Source: Oncomelania hupensis
Lineage: Eukaryota > Mollusca > Gastropoda > Littorinimorpha > Pomatiopsidae
Direction of reading: 5' to 3'
Assembly: GCA_036898135.1 (NCBI GenBank)
Contig: CM072527.1
Location: forward strand, 31,767,727 to 31,831,726
Length of the DNA: 64,000 bases
The notes below the pieces were generated by a model. It did no database searches. It was not told where the DNA came from and saw nothing but the letters and a program-made list of their open reading frames with translations. Numbering within the stretch: the stretch's first letter is position 1; each line of letters opens with the position of its first letter. The position numbers were made by a program, and so were the translations under genes. This document shows, piece after piece, positions 43,562-55,922 of the stretch.

Positions 43562-45026
43562 GTCTGATGTTTAATCCATAAAATTAGGGTTGCGGAAGTT
43601 TTTGTTTGTTTGGGATCCACTGTTGGTTTTTTTTTTTTTTTGGGATGCAGAGCCTTGTTTGGTTTGGGATGCAGAGGTTTTGTTGTTTTGGTTGGAATAC
43701 AAAATTTTTTGGTTCTTGTTGGGATAGGGACATCAACCTCTTCCCGTTGTATTATTTCATGGTGTAATCATTGGTTAGAAGATTGTTGACCAATTCTTGG
43801 TAGCAGGAATGTGTTGTGTGTGGTTGCGCTAATGTTAAATTGGTTGAGGAGTTCCCTTTCTCTGGCATGTAATTTTGTCAATGGGTTTGGGACGTTTATT
43901 GATTCTGTTAATTTCGAGTCTCTCCCTTTCAACTTTTACCCCTTCTCTACTCTCTTTGGTGGTTTTGATTTTGTTTTTTAATTAACCGTAATTGTAATAA
44001 TCAATATGTAGAGGCAGCCTCTATACAGCTAGTTGGAAAACCCACTAAATGGGCCACCTTGTCTCCCCGCATTTTCTTTATCAATTTGTCAGCCTAATAT
44101 GTCATACAAATTTTGATGCAGCACTGTATGTATAAATGTCCTAATTTGGGCCGATGCTTCTTGGGCAGTGATTAAAACAGGACAGCATATTTTAGACTGT
44201 GTTGACATCTATCTGTAGTTTAAAATTTAACGTTATTTGATGGATATCCTTATTCTAGTAGGGAAGAAATACAATAAACACTTATCAATTTTAATACCAC
44301 AATCTTAAATACATATAACTCACGATCACAGGCATGAAAACTTTCTCTGTTTGGCGGAAATTCCACCGATTCATTTTACCAATTTCTCGGTTTTATACAT
44401 TTTCCGCCAATTTAAAAAATAAATAAATATATATATATATATATAAACCAAATCAAACTATGATGTCACTGCCTAAACAGAGCTTGCATTCATTCTAAAT
44501 CACCCCATGGAATTTCATACCACTTCCTAATTTCTCTGCCCTAGTCCATCATTGGCCTGTAAACCTTTTACCTGTCAACTACTGAGCCCACCAAAGGCCA
44601 TGCTTGATCTTCTCTTCTCAAACCTTTTCACGACATCACGACCTTTATAATCTACCGTTTTACTTGTTCATAGAAAAATAGTTTTTTAAGTCACATTTTC
44701 AAAACAAGAAATAAAACTACTGTAGTTGAGATTACTGTACCATGGTAAATATCGTTTGTAAACCTGTGCTTATATAGGAGCTTTGTTCTCCATTGTGAAA
44801 CCATAAGGTGAATGTAAAAAGTCAGTCACCCTGTGTTGGGGCAAGCCCATCCCCTTGATTTGGGGCAGGTTTACCACGGAGTAAGCTTGCTTCTGTATTC
44901 GGGTAAGTCCACCCACTTGGGGTGCACATACCCCACTGATGTAAGTGGCCTCGCCTCGTGTTTGAACAGAGTTCGCACGGTCATTGAAAGTCAGTGAGGG
45001 TTAAATGGAGAGGCTTGTCTAGGCTC
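43562..45026. other. Intron or intergenic sequence, nothing recognised
   Basis: T-rich tracts (43630-43640), an (AT)n run at 44427-44445, and no frame with golgin-like heptads. Confidence 0.45.
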
Positions 45027-45999
45027 TTGAAAGTGAAAGGTGACTTGGGGGGTGAAAGTCTGTGAAAACTGACTTGGGTGCTTGAAAGTCTGTGAAAAGT
45101 GACTTGGGGGCTTGAAAGTATGTGAAAACTGACTTGGGTGCTTGAAAGTCTGTGAAAACTGACTTCGTTAGCTTGAAAGTATGTGAAAACTGACTTGTAC
45201 GTTTGAAAGTCTGTGAAAACTGACTTGGAAGCTTGAAAGTCTGTGGAAACTGACTTGGAAGCTTGAAAGTTTGTGAAAACTGACTTGGAAGCTTGAAAGT
45301 CTGTGAAAACTGACTTGGGGGCTTGACAGTCTGTGAAAACTGACTTGTAAGCTTAAAAGTCTGTGAAAACTTACCTGGGGGCTTGAAAGTCTGTGAAAAC
45401 TGACTTGTAAGCTTGAAAGTCTGTGAAAACTGACTTGGGGGCTTGAAAGTCTGTAAAAACTGACTTGTAAGCTTGAAAGTCTGTGAAAACTGACTTGGGG
45501 GCTTGAAAGTCTGTGAGAACTGACTTGTAAGCTTGAAAGTCTGTGAAAACTGACTTGGGGGCTTGAAAGTCTGTAAAAACTGACTTGTAAGCTTGAAAGT
45601 CTGTGAAAACTGACTTGGGGGCTTGAAAGTATGTGAAAACTGACTTGTAAGCTTGAAAGTCTGTGAAAACTGACTTGGGGGGCTTGAAAGTCTGTGAAAA
45701 CTGATTTGGAGGCTTGAAAGTCTGTGAAAAGTGACTTGGGGGCTTGAAAGTTTGTGAAAAGTGACTTGGGGGCTTGAAAGTCTGTGAAAAGTGACTTGGG
45801 GGCTTGAAAGTATGTGAAAAGTGACTTGGGGGCTTGAAAGTCTGTGAAAAGTGACTTGGGGGCTTGAAAGTCTGTGAAAAGTGACTTGGGGGCTTAAAAG
45901 TCTGTGAAAAGTGACTTGGGGGCTTGAAAGTCTGTGAAAAGTGACTTGGGGGCTTGAAAGTCTGTGAAAACTGACTTGGGGGCCTGAAAGTTTGTGAAT
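45027..45999. repeat. 30 bp satellite array, about 32 units
   Basis: Tandem units of gcttgaaagtctgtgaaaac + tgacttgggg. Between 45301 and 45660 the units alternate gacttgggg and gacttgtaa, giving 60 bp dimers; the outer parts are plain monomers. A single extra G shifts the register near 45680. Confidence 0.95.
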
Positions 46000-47082
46000 A
46001 TTGTGGACTTCAGCATGCTATGGAAGATGAGTATTCCGCAATTTAAAAAAAGACACAAAACAACACCACCACAGATTGCATAGCAAATACATTGTAAAAC
46101 AGAAGAAAGATAGTAAGTCATTGGAATATACTTGCAGACACTGATGGGCTGATAATCAGCATGCTAAAAGTGTTCATTTTGCAATAAATTTTGTGACTAG
46201 GTTTTAACATACACAAACAAAATGAAAACATGGAATGGTGGGCCACTAACTGAAGTGTCTGGAAAGCTAAAGTATCCTAAAACCCGGTTATGCCAATTTT
46301 AAAAAAATGGCTAAATGTATATATAGTATAATTGGCCTCGGAGATATTAATCTTGAGAAAGAGCAAAGGTGCCATGGAAAGAATGGCCATGAGTTGAAAT
46401 ATGTGTATACCAAAATTATTCAAAATCAGTTCAGCCGTTTTGGAGATACAAATCAATGCGGTTTGTTTTTTCTGGGGAAAGGTGTGACCCCAGTGACCTT
46501 GACTTGTGGGTCGGAGCAAATATGATGACATGGGAAGCTGGACACTAATCCATGTAATGTTCATACGCTGTTTGAATAAAATATGTGTAGTGTTTCTTGA
46601 GATATGCTGTGCGACAAACCGATGGATGGACAGACCAACAAACTGACCAACATTTGGCTCGTTCTAATTCCTGACTATGACAAAGTATTTCCAGATGATC
46701 ATGCAAAACACAAGCAAGCTAAGCACATAACCCATGCGTAATTCACCAAGAGGGGTGAAAGAGTCGGAGGATTTAAATAAAGAATTATGGAGAGACAAAA
46801 CAGCAAACACCTGTGTTAAAAGCTACGAATTTTGTGATTGATGAAAATCTTTATTAAGTAAACCTAATATAGAATTATGTTGCAACAGATGTTTTATTTA
46901 AATTATTTGCTCGTGCTGAACGAGTTATTGGGGCGGGTAAGCTGTTAATCCACTAAGAAAGTTCATGCCCGGAGTATACCCATTAGCAGGTGTTGTCTGA
47001 ATTCGCACTGTGTAGCAAGGACTGGCCAAGGCCATCCTATCCCAACCCCTACTTCATTTCCTCTTTTTTTCACCCCAACTAT
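46000..47082. other. Nothing recognised
   Basis: AT-rich. A stretch at 46620-46670 (gatggatggacagaccaac) is a short simple-sequence tract. No coding signal. Confidence 0.4.
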
Positions 47083-48619
47083 TTTCATCCAGGATAGCAC
47101 AAACAACTGTTGCCCTGACAAGGTTGAAGCCTATTTGGAAAGAAATCAGCCTATACTCCAAGGTAAGGTTGCTGCTCTCCCTTGTCATCTCCATCTTCAT
47201 ATTGTCTTGCGAAACATGGACCCTCATATTCACTGCAGACCTACAATGAAGAATACAAAGCATGGAGATGAGGTGCTACAGAAGACTTCTGGGCATTTCC
47301 TATACCCAGTCTGACAAATGACAGAGGTCTGAGACTCTTGGAGTTTGCCAAATACAACAATCTGATACTGGCAAACGCGCTTGGTCTCCACCAAAAATCC
47401 ATATCCAGGCGATGGACATGGCACAGTCCCGGCAGAAAGCATCATAACCAGATCGACTACATCATGGTCAAGACACGCTTCAGATCAAGCATCAACATTG
47501 GCAGGACACGCACTTTTACAGGTGGAGACATCGGAAGCGACCACGATCTCGTGATGATGTCCTTTCGGCTCCACTTGAAGAGAAGAAACACAGCAAAGTG
47601 CACTAGACTTGGACAAACTGCAAGACCCGGAGGTGGCAAAAATATTTCAAGCCACAATTGGAGGAAAATTTGCACCACTGATCATTTTGGGAGCTGGTGA
47701 TGTAGATGTCAACACCATGACCACCGCCTTCAACTCAACTTTGACAGATGCCGCCACTGAAATCCTTGGCAAGCACCGCCTAAAGAAGAAACCGTGGATC
47801 ACACCTGAACTTTTGGACCTGTGTGATAAACGAAGAGAGATGAAAAAGAAAAAAAGAACACCTCACAGTGATCTGATGCCTACCCAAAAATCAGCAGTGA
47901 CATCCGAAAAGGCATGCGCACAGCAAAGGAGAACTGGATAGAAGATCAATGCCAGGAAATACATGTAGAGAACAGTCTGAACAAAAACAACTGCAAGAAG
48001 GCCTACCAGACTGTGAAGCAGCTGACAAGTGTTAAAACCCAAGGTCTCCACGGTCCAAAGCATGTCTGGTAATATGCATTAGAAGAACAAGAAGTCTTGG
48101 ATAAATGGACAGAGTGCTTCTTTGACCTTTACAACCACACACCAAACGGAGACCCATCAGTTCTAGCATGTTCCCATAACAGAGAAGAAGAAGAAATCCT
48201 CCCAATTCTCCTAGAAGAAGTTGAGGCAGCAGTGCAATCGATGAATAAAAGGAAGTCAGCAGGAGTGGATAACATACCCGCCGGAAGTGCTTCAAGCAGG
48301 AGAAGTGATGATTGATGCCCTCACCATTATCTGTAAAAGATCTGGCAGATTGGGGAGTGGCCTACACCATGGACCCAGTCGCTTGTCATCACTGTTCCCA
48401 AAAACTAACCTTCAGGAGTGTGAAAATTACTGCACCATCAGCCTCATCAGCTATCCCAGCAAGGTCCTACTGAAAATAATACTCAACAGGTTAAAACCCC
48501 AAGCTGAACAAATCATAGCTGAAGAACAAGCAGGATTCAGGGCAGGGCAAAGTACCACTGAACAGATTTTCAACCTCAGAATAATCTGCGAGAAATACCT
48601 ACAGCACCAACAACATCAT
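47083..48619 (+). mobile_element. LINE with endonuclease and RT fingers, rearranged
   Basis: The first ~240 bp (47083-47320) encode the C-terminal RT region ([27 protein letters not shown]). It passes directly into an AP-type endonuclease C-terminus (RRWTWHSPGRKHHNQIDYIM, then GSDHDLVMM), followed by the linker and RT fingers (ILPILLEEVEAAVQSM, KRKSAGVDNIP, EEQAGFRAGQSTTEQIF), with frame breaks near 47640, 47940 and 48300. It is cut at 48619 by the LTR of the second Gmr1-like element. The normal order would be endonuclease, RT, C-terminus, so the left end is rearranged or comes from a separate copy. Confidence 0.82.
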
Positions 48620-49167
48620 TATTACACTCGATGTTGGTTTTTATCAGTAGTTGATTCAGCCCCAATGCTTGAATCCTGATAAGTGTAACTCGAAGGTGTC
48701 GTCGTTCGAAGTTTTCCAACTTTATTCAGCGTACATCAACAACTGCATACAATCGCTCAATTGCTTTTCACTTTCTCTACTCTCAACTCTACACAGTGCA
48801 TCAATTATATAGTTTTTTCTAGACTCCAGATAACGTCAGAATGTTCCAGCCTGACACATTACAACCAATCGCAAAAAACTTCGTCATCACTGTCTTATGT
48901 CATACAACTTTCTTTACAGTGCAAGAATTTTCTCAGCTATCTACACTTATTGTGAAGATTCAATCGATAGTAAACAAGCAACTCTAGAGAATTCTCCAAT
49001 AATATCGACCAACGAAAATTATCAACATTATACCAAGCTTCTTCTAACAACAACGCAAAATCAAATCAAGGGTAAGTACACTCTGTTATTGCATGCTTTG
49101 CAAAACAAAATGATCGGATCTATCGTGCGCGTCTTGCACACACCACCATGTGCGTCTCAACGTAACA
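48620..49167 (-). repeat. Diverged 3' LTR of the second element
   Basis: Aligns with the 678 bp LTRs but is ~130 bp shorter through internal deletions. The terminal TGTTAC has become TATTAC at 48620; the other end, GTAACA, is kept at 49162-49167. Confidence 0.8.
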
Positions 49168-49363
49168 TAACCCCCTACACAAGAAGAAATTTATTTAAAT
49201 TCTTTCAACAACGTTGAGACGCAATGAACAAAGTCCAGAATTAAAACTTATTTCATTCTGTCTGGATACTGTCAGTGTCCTCAGTTCATCCACACAGAGT
49301 CAATGTTTTTCATCTGCAAGTCTGTCTGGATACTGTCAATGTTCTCAGTTTATTTACACAGAG

Positions 49364-50350
49364 TCAGTGTTCTTTCATCCGCAAGGAAACGATGCCCTCA
49401 TCCGTTACGGTTGTCATCGGTCCTGGGTCAAAGACAGTGATCTCGTGGGCTTTCCTGGAGTCAGTGCATCCTCTGCTGCTTCCTTCTTCCATAGAATGTC
49501 TGATGAAGTCGATGTTGTCAGTTCCCAGAATGCACATGCTGGGTCTCACGGTCAGGTTAGCTTCTGTAAGACGATGAAACAGCTCCCTCAAGGTCTACAG
49601 ATGCTCTTGCCAGGAGTGGGTATGGACTAGCAGGTTGTCCTAGTAACACACGACGTTGTCCATCCCTCTGAGCATCTTCTTCAGTCCTCTCTTCAGGGTA
49701 GCACCGCTGTTGACCATGCCAAAAAGCATCATCATGCATTCATACGTCCCATCAGGAGTTATAAAAGCAGTCTTTGGTATGTCCTGTTGACGCACGGGGA
49801 CTTGCCAATAACCCTTGCTGAGGTCAATCTTTGAGAAGATTTTACTTCCTGATAACTGGCGGAAGAGGTCTCCTGCAGTAGGCATCGGCTCAGGGTCGAA
49901 GACGTTAATCTTGTTAACCTTCCTGTAGTCGATGCATACTCTGTTGTTTCCATCCTTCTTCTTCACGACCACGACAGGGGATGCGTAGGGGGAACTGTAC
50001 TCCCTGACGATGCTCATCTTCAGCATCTCATCGAAGTCTTTCTTCAAGGATTCACGGGCCTTGAAAGGGATCGGGAAGGGTTTGGATCGAACGGGAATAT
50101 TTGAAGTGAGGTGGACTTCATGTTCGACCAAAGTCATAGAGCCTGGGACATCGCTGAAATTATAGGGAAACTCGCCCATAAGGTCCTTGAGCTCCATCTT
50201 TTGACCTCTCGTCAAGCTTGGTCCTAGCTTAACATCATCGATGCCTTCTTTGCTGTGGAAGTCTCCAAGTTCCAACAGTTCCTCGCTGTCAAAGCTGTTG
50301 TCGATCTCAGCTGCTGTTGCTGCGTGTACAGTCTCCGATGGCCTTTCCAC
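49364..50350 (-). pseudogene. RT domain of the second Gmr1-like element, broken
   Basis: From 50350 the frame runs through RT fingers and palm (EVHLTSNIPVRSKPFPIP, VVVVKKKDGNNRVCIDYRK, IFSKIDLSKGYWQVPV) and ends at a stop inside the catalytic YxDD box, whose second Asp codon is also changed to Asn. The thumb continues in frame beyond the stop (LRELFHRLTEANLTVRPS), then ends abruptly without RNase H, at the same place as in the 31544 element. Confidence 0.85.
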
Positions 50351-50357
50351 GTACAGC

Positions 50358-51886
50358 TTAAGCGTGGTATATTTTGGAATGCTGGCCGACCTTCACCTTG
50401 TAGTCGTTGATCCCCTCCACGGTCTCCACTTCGTATGGGTCTTTCCACTGCATCAGCAACTTATTGTGATAGGTTGGTAGCAGCACCAGCACTTTGTTGC
50501 CAGGTTTGAACTTCCTGTTCACAGCCCTACGGTCATAGTAGTGCTTTCCACAGTCTTGGGACTTCTTCAGGTTTCCTCTGGGTATCTTGAGAGTCTGCTC
50601 CAGCTTCTTCCGTAGCTCAAACACGTACTGGTAGCTGTTCTTTACTTCTCGGTTGTCTACTTCTTGCGTCCACAGTTCTTTTAGGATGTGCATCAGCCCT
50701 CTGATGGTTCTTCCGTAAGCCGGTGGACTCCTGCGGTACCTCTCTGCAGGTGAAAAGTAAGGCATTGATGTAGCGATGCCATTGTCTGGGCTGCTCGCTG
50801 CACAGTTTCTTCAGGGTGGACTTCAGCGTAGCATTAAACTTTTTGACAAGCCCGTTGCACATCGGATGGTAAGGCGTCGTAGTCAAATGCCAGATGCTCA
50901 GCAGTCTGTTGACCTCCTTCATGCAGTCAGAGACAAACTGTGTCCCGAGGTCTGTCAGGATTTCTTCATGCACTCCAAGTCTACTGAACATGTCCACCAG
51001 TGCCTCTGCTACAGTTTCAGTGTCCATCTTCTTCAGTGGCACTGCTTCTGGGTACCGAGTCGCATAGTCCACTAAAGTCAGTACCCACCGATGACCTTCT
51101 TCACTCGGAGGTTTTATTTCACCCATTAAGTCCAAGGCCACCTTCTTGAAAGGTCGGTCGATCAAAGGCATCTTCTGCATAGGCACTTTCGGGACCCTTC
51201 CTCGAGGTATGGTCTGCTGGCAAATGTCACATGATTGGCAGAAATGGATGATGTCCGCATGAAGTCCTGGCCAGTAGAATACCGCCTGGATTCTGTCCAA
51301 AGTCTTCTTGATGCCCAGGTGACCTCCCATGATGGAATCATGAGCTACTTCCATCACTTGGCGCCTTAGGGGTAATGGTACCAAGACTTGATGTATTTGT
51401 TTCCCTCCGTTGACCCTAGGGTGTTGGAAGATTCTGTACAGGACCTTGGCCTTCACCTCAAAGTAGACCGTGCCACTGCCTTTGGTTACGTGGTCTTTGC
51501 GGTTCTTGTACTTGTTTAAAGTACTATCAGCTTCCTGGAGCTGGATCAGCTTATCTCTGTCCACGATGGCAGCTTTAGAGTTGTCGGCGACCTTCAGTGG
51601 CGTAGACGTCTTGTCTCTCTTGGCCTGGGCCCTGGTAGTAACAGCACCGGCGATCTCTGGTCGGCAGGGCTGAGCCTGAGTAGCCACATTGTCCCGTAGC
51701 AGTTCTGCAAGGTCTCCATCGGGAAACGGCAATGGATCCTCCTCCACAACTTCGACGCGTTGGGTTGAGGCAGGACTCCATTCTGAATCGGGGTCGTCAG
51801 GTCGTCTCGCGCCATCGATATTCCCGATCATCAAATCATACAGCTGCTTCTTCAGGCAAACCGCTTCTACTTCGCCTATGTAGAAA
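50358..51886 (-). pseudogene. Protease-integrase region of the second element, frameshifted
   Basis: Integrase zinc site (HDSIMGGHLGIKK ... CQSCDICQ) and core are readable. The catalytic Glu has become Lys (GLVKKFNATLK). A 20 bp deletion near 50714 and an 8 bp deletion near 50367, relative to the young element, shift the frame. Confidence 0.85.
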
Positions 51887-51963
51887 TAGATAGATAGATA
51901 TTCAGTGCTTATAGGGTCCAGCGGACTGTCAAGAGCCGAATCAGGACCATGCCTATGTAGAAA
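51874..51963 (-). mobile_element. 64 bp minimal retroposon with 13 bp TSD
   Basis: The insert 51887-51950 reads on the minus strand atggtcctgattcggctc, hairpin GTCC-GCT-GGAC, cctataagcactgaata, then (TATC)n. Perfect 13 bp duplications (gcctatgtagaaa) at 51874-51886 and 51951-51963. The host sequence is the protease region of a known element, so the empty site is available for comparison at about 34510-34530. Confidence 0.92.
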
Positions 51964-52019
51964 GGAGTGCTGACTTGAATCTTTGCAACTGGCGCTCTCA
52001 AACATTTGATGTCTGCTAT

Positions 52020-55000
52020 TGTCACGGCATAAGGCCAGACATTACAACCCCCTACTTTTCCCTGCAAACTATCTTATCTACTTACCCTTAATAACAAACA
52101 CAAAACTCAAGGTGCAATAATAAAAACAATTTATTTCAAACAAAACGCTCACTCTTTCTCACGCAATACAAGCATTCATTCTATACATTCTAACTAAATA
52201 TTTAACGACCAAAAAAAGAATGAATTTGGGTGATTCAATGATAAGCCTTAAACTTGAATTAAGCAAGATGAAAATCACTTTAGAATAATAATGTTATCTT
52301 CTAATAGAGTCTTGGCATCATTCAATCTAATGTTTAACCAGACGAAAGATTATCTCAAGTCATGTCTTTTCTTCATCTTGTCACGTGGGGTTTAGTTGTT
52401 ACTGGGCTCTGCACAATGGATGCTGTAACCCTCACGCTTTATCCTGTGGGAACCGCTAGTGAGTCACCCTGTGGATTACTTTAATAAATTTATTTGTTTA
52501 GCTCGGTCTGTGTTAAGGCTAGGGTACAGAGATAGATAGAAAAATGGTAAAAGATCACTGTCACACTAGCTTTCACACGGCTATGAATCATATGTAGTCC
52601 AGCCACTTGATAACAGTTAAAATCACACATTTATTTCTTCTACTCTATACAAGATTTTCGATGTACTAATCTACCTTAAAAAGTCATAAGTCAATGCAAA
52701 TAATTCGATCGCTGATAGTCTATGCAGCTGTTATGTCTTCATCGGGCACTGGCTTCTAGATTTCATGAAGATTAGACTACTGTGGTCCATTTTACTACAG
52801 TTCTGAAGAGTGGACTACTGTGGTCCTTTTGCTATCAGTTTGGGTGCACTTCTTCCGTGTCACTTAACTGCAGTATGGTGTGTTTGAAGTCCTTCGTTGA
52901 GGTAGCTTCTGGTACACGATGTGTCGTCGTGTAGTTTGGCCCCTTGCCACGCTGTGGGGTCTTGCAGGGGGTTTTCCAGGGTTGCTCCCTCATCTTGTGC
53001 TGTAGGGGCTAAACAGCCAACTTGGTTTTCCTGTGGAGTTGGGCGCACGGGATAGCTCGCCTGCTCGTCTGTAATATAAGAGACGAAATTCTGCACAACC
53101 CTGAATAATCGGTTTGTGCAGAGCGTCTCACTGAAAGCCAAAGTAGCCCTCAGTGATAGCTCCACATCTCTATACATAAGCGACGAACATTCTGCTACGT
53201 CCGTGGTCCACTGGAATCTCAACTCTAAGTTTTTATACATACATAAATATCAATTGTGGCTAACTACACACATACAGAATTAATAATAATATAAACATTC
53301 ACTGGTACTGCCACTGGTCTGCAAACATACATATAGGTTCAACAACAGTGGTTCCGTCAGGTATACAACATGGCGGCGCAACCGGTCGTGTTTCGCCACG
53401 TGGTCACGCAACGTTGGACGAACAATCCACATTTATGCATAGCAAATTCTACAAACATAATTTCAACAATAATATAAATATATCACGATGAAACAGAAGT
53501 ATGTTCATTTACCTGTTTGACAAAGTCAGGCCTCGTGGCTACTTGATAGAATTCTAAGATTCTAAAGTCCTGTTTCCTGGTCTATGAGTGAAGATAGTTC
53601 TCTGCTCCGGTCTAGCTGTGTAGACTTCGGTATCTTTCGTAGCACTGACTTAAGCTATGCTAGGTTTTGACCCAGTCAGAACCGGCTCTAACCGCTCTGC
53701 CTGCGTCCCATTGGTTAAAACTTTCAGATTCAAGGCACACAGTGCTGACGTCACTAACTGCCTGCGTCAAGCTCGCAGTGTGTGTACCTCCTATACTGTA
53801 ATCGGCTGCTGTGTAATACACTAACTTTCTAAAGTTACAATGACTAAACAAGGCTAAATAGTAAATAGGCAGGGTAAAACTAGTAATCTCGTCACCCATC
53901 TGATAACCACAATATGCTGATATCTGTCTGTAGATCTCACTCTCTTGCAAATCAAGCAATAAAGTATATACGTATACAAAAATAAAAGAAGTGACTTCCT
54001 GCTGTCTGGAGCTCGGGCAGGCGTCGCATGCCCTTATGCCGCCCTACCGTATTACAACGTTGTCAACCCTCGACCTTCCGGCAAAACGATGAAACGGCGA
54101 CTGAGGTCGAGACTGAGAGAAGGTAGGCGATGATGTCGCCAGGCATGAACTTGGTTGTTACCCCCTTGAGCCAGCCCACGCAGGTGAGGAATGCCATGCG
54201 ATGGAACAAAATGACGTAGCGTGAAACAATGAACCGAAGGTGTGGAAAGGAGGAGAAGATGACAGAAGACTCATCCTGCAACCATTGGTGCATTCATAAA
54301 CACATATCCCAATCTACTATTCGTAGTCTTTATCAAAATGGTGACAGCAATCTCCAGTGTCAGTGAATAGTCTTTACTTAATCATCTATAATTATAATTA
54401 CGGCACCACCATCTTGATCTAATAAAGCCACATCTCCATTCTTACATTTACGATGTATATATAGTGTAATTCCATGACAAAAACTATCAAACAAGCCTCC
54501 CTCGAAAATCTGCTACAAAGTCCGTAAATACCCAGAATAAATAAATGTAACCTTATCTATATTTAATTAAATTATCACACTCACATTTCGTACGCATTCG
54601 CTCTACATGAAGCCGGTCACTCCTTCCCCCCTCATTATGAAATGCTAATAAAATTTTTAAAAACTTGAAAACTAGCGACTGAAAATAAATCTATGCACAC
54701 AACACATTCGTTCACACCAAGCTTCAAGCCACGGTAGAAAGAGCAAAAGCTACTTACCAGTCCGTGCAGTGTGATGGGGCGGACACTCGGTGCAGTGCAA
54801 CTTTGCCTAAACAAAACTGCCCTCTACAGACTAAGTCACTCGAACGCTAAGGTCTGTTGCCACTGTAAAAGCGCTAGACTATTTAAACAGCTCTGGTCCC
54901 GCTACAATCACTGTTTTTCCGGTGTGTGTTTTTCAAACAGAAAAATTACCTCCGCTTATAGCTAGCGAAAACAAAATAATAACCAATGCCCCAGCTCACA

Positions 55001-55194
55001 ACTTTACCGTTCCCCTCTATATTCCTACATAAATTCATAATCATCAAATTATGCTTACGCTGCTGTTAAAATCACGTGAAACTCGAGCACGGCTAACCTA
55101 ACACGCAAAACAGGTCGCACCATGCAGTATCAGAAACTCTTATGTTAAGATGTCAAGCTACACTATACAGTTACAACAACACTTTACCACGACA
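52020..55194. mobile_element. Unclassified 3.2 kb insertion in the second element
   Basis: The gag-pol sequence breaks at ...gctat (52015-52019) and resumes at gccat (55195-55199), a likely 5 bp duplication with one change. The insert starts TGTCACGG and ends CCACGACA (imperfect inverted ends TGTC..GG). No LTR pair, RT, transposase or other domain was recognised. The longest frame (53240-52860, minus, 126 codons) has no known motif. It may be an internally deleted LTR element or a non-autonomous DNA transposon. Confidence 0.65.
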
Positions 55195-55922
55195 GCCATG
55201 AGTGTCCATTTAGAATCGCCAGTGAACTGTTCTTTTGCGATTAGGTCTGCTCTGACGATGACCCCACTGCAACCTGAGTCTCTTAGGACAGTCACTTCAT
55301 GATTTCCGACGCGTCCCTTGGAAACAGGCATGTTCTGGATGGTCACAGCTGTGCTGACGACGATGGGGATGGATCTCCCATTAGCAAGGAGAAGTTGGCC
55401 ATCAGTCATACACTCATGCATGTCCGCAGGAGTAGCTGTGTGCTCGGTCTCACTCGGAAGAGTGACACTCTCGCCGCACACTTGATGGTCAGAGCTACTG
55501 GTTTGCCGTCGATTGGAGAAACGCCTCTGTTGGTTGCCCGCCGCTGCATTGTCCATATTGCTCTGCTGTCCGCTACTTTTATTTTGAGGACAGTTAGCAG
55601 CTCTGTGGTCTGTAGCGTTGCAGGTGAAACAGCCTCTTGAGTGCCCTTTCCCTGGGAGTTGGCGTGGAGTCCGCGTGTCTCTGGCTCGTCTGACTCCCCT
55701 GGATCTGGTTCCCATGGTTTCCAGTCTTCTGAAAATGTTTCGTCGCCTTGGGTGGCCCCAGGGTCTTCCCGTGAACGATAAGGTATCTTTCAGCAACCTC
55801 AGTCACATCTTTAAGCGTCTGCAGCTTTTGTAATTCTAAATGGGTCGCCAGGTCCTTGTGACAGACATTGAGAAATTGCTCCTTCACGATCAGGTCATGA
55901 AGACTATCGTAAGACTTCCCTT
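55195..55922 (-). pseudogene. gag/zinc-knuckle/protease part of the second element
   Basis: Minus-strand frames carry the gag C-terminus (HKDLATHLE...KLQTLKDVTE), the CCHC knuckle (CFTCNATDHRAANC) and protease (VLRDSGCSGVIV). A frameshift separates gag from the knuckle near 55630. It ends abruptly at 55922, at about residue 165 of gag. Confidence 0.85.

Larger units (their letters stand above)
48620..55922 (-). mobile_element. Second Gmr1-like LTR element, old and broken
   Basis: LTR 48620-49167, polypurine region, ~63 bp tandem repeats, then pol and gag segments on the minus strand up to 55922, where gag stops abruptly; there is no second LTR. Two insertions interrupt it: a 64 bp hairpin retroposon (51887-51950) and a 3.2 kb unclassified element (52020-55194). 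It lies inside the non-LTR element whose parts are at 47083-48619 and 55923-56077. Confidence 0.88.

Noticed and set aside
45027..45999. CRISPR-like array
   Set aside because: No unique spacers between repeats; it is a contiguous satellite in a eukaryotic genome.
45894..46121. Minus-strand frame with a repeated FTDFQAPKSL peptide
   Set aside because: The frame is open only because the satellite unit is 30 bp, and it stops at the first unit with a base change.
52860..53240. 126-codon frame inside the 3.2 kb insertion
   Set aside because: No known motif or composition typical of a gag or transposase; kept only as a remark.
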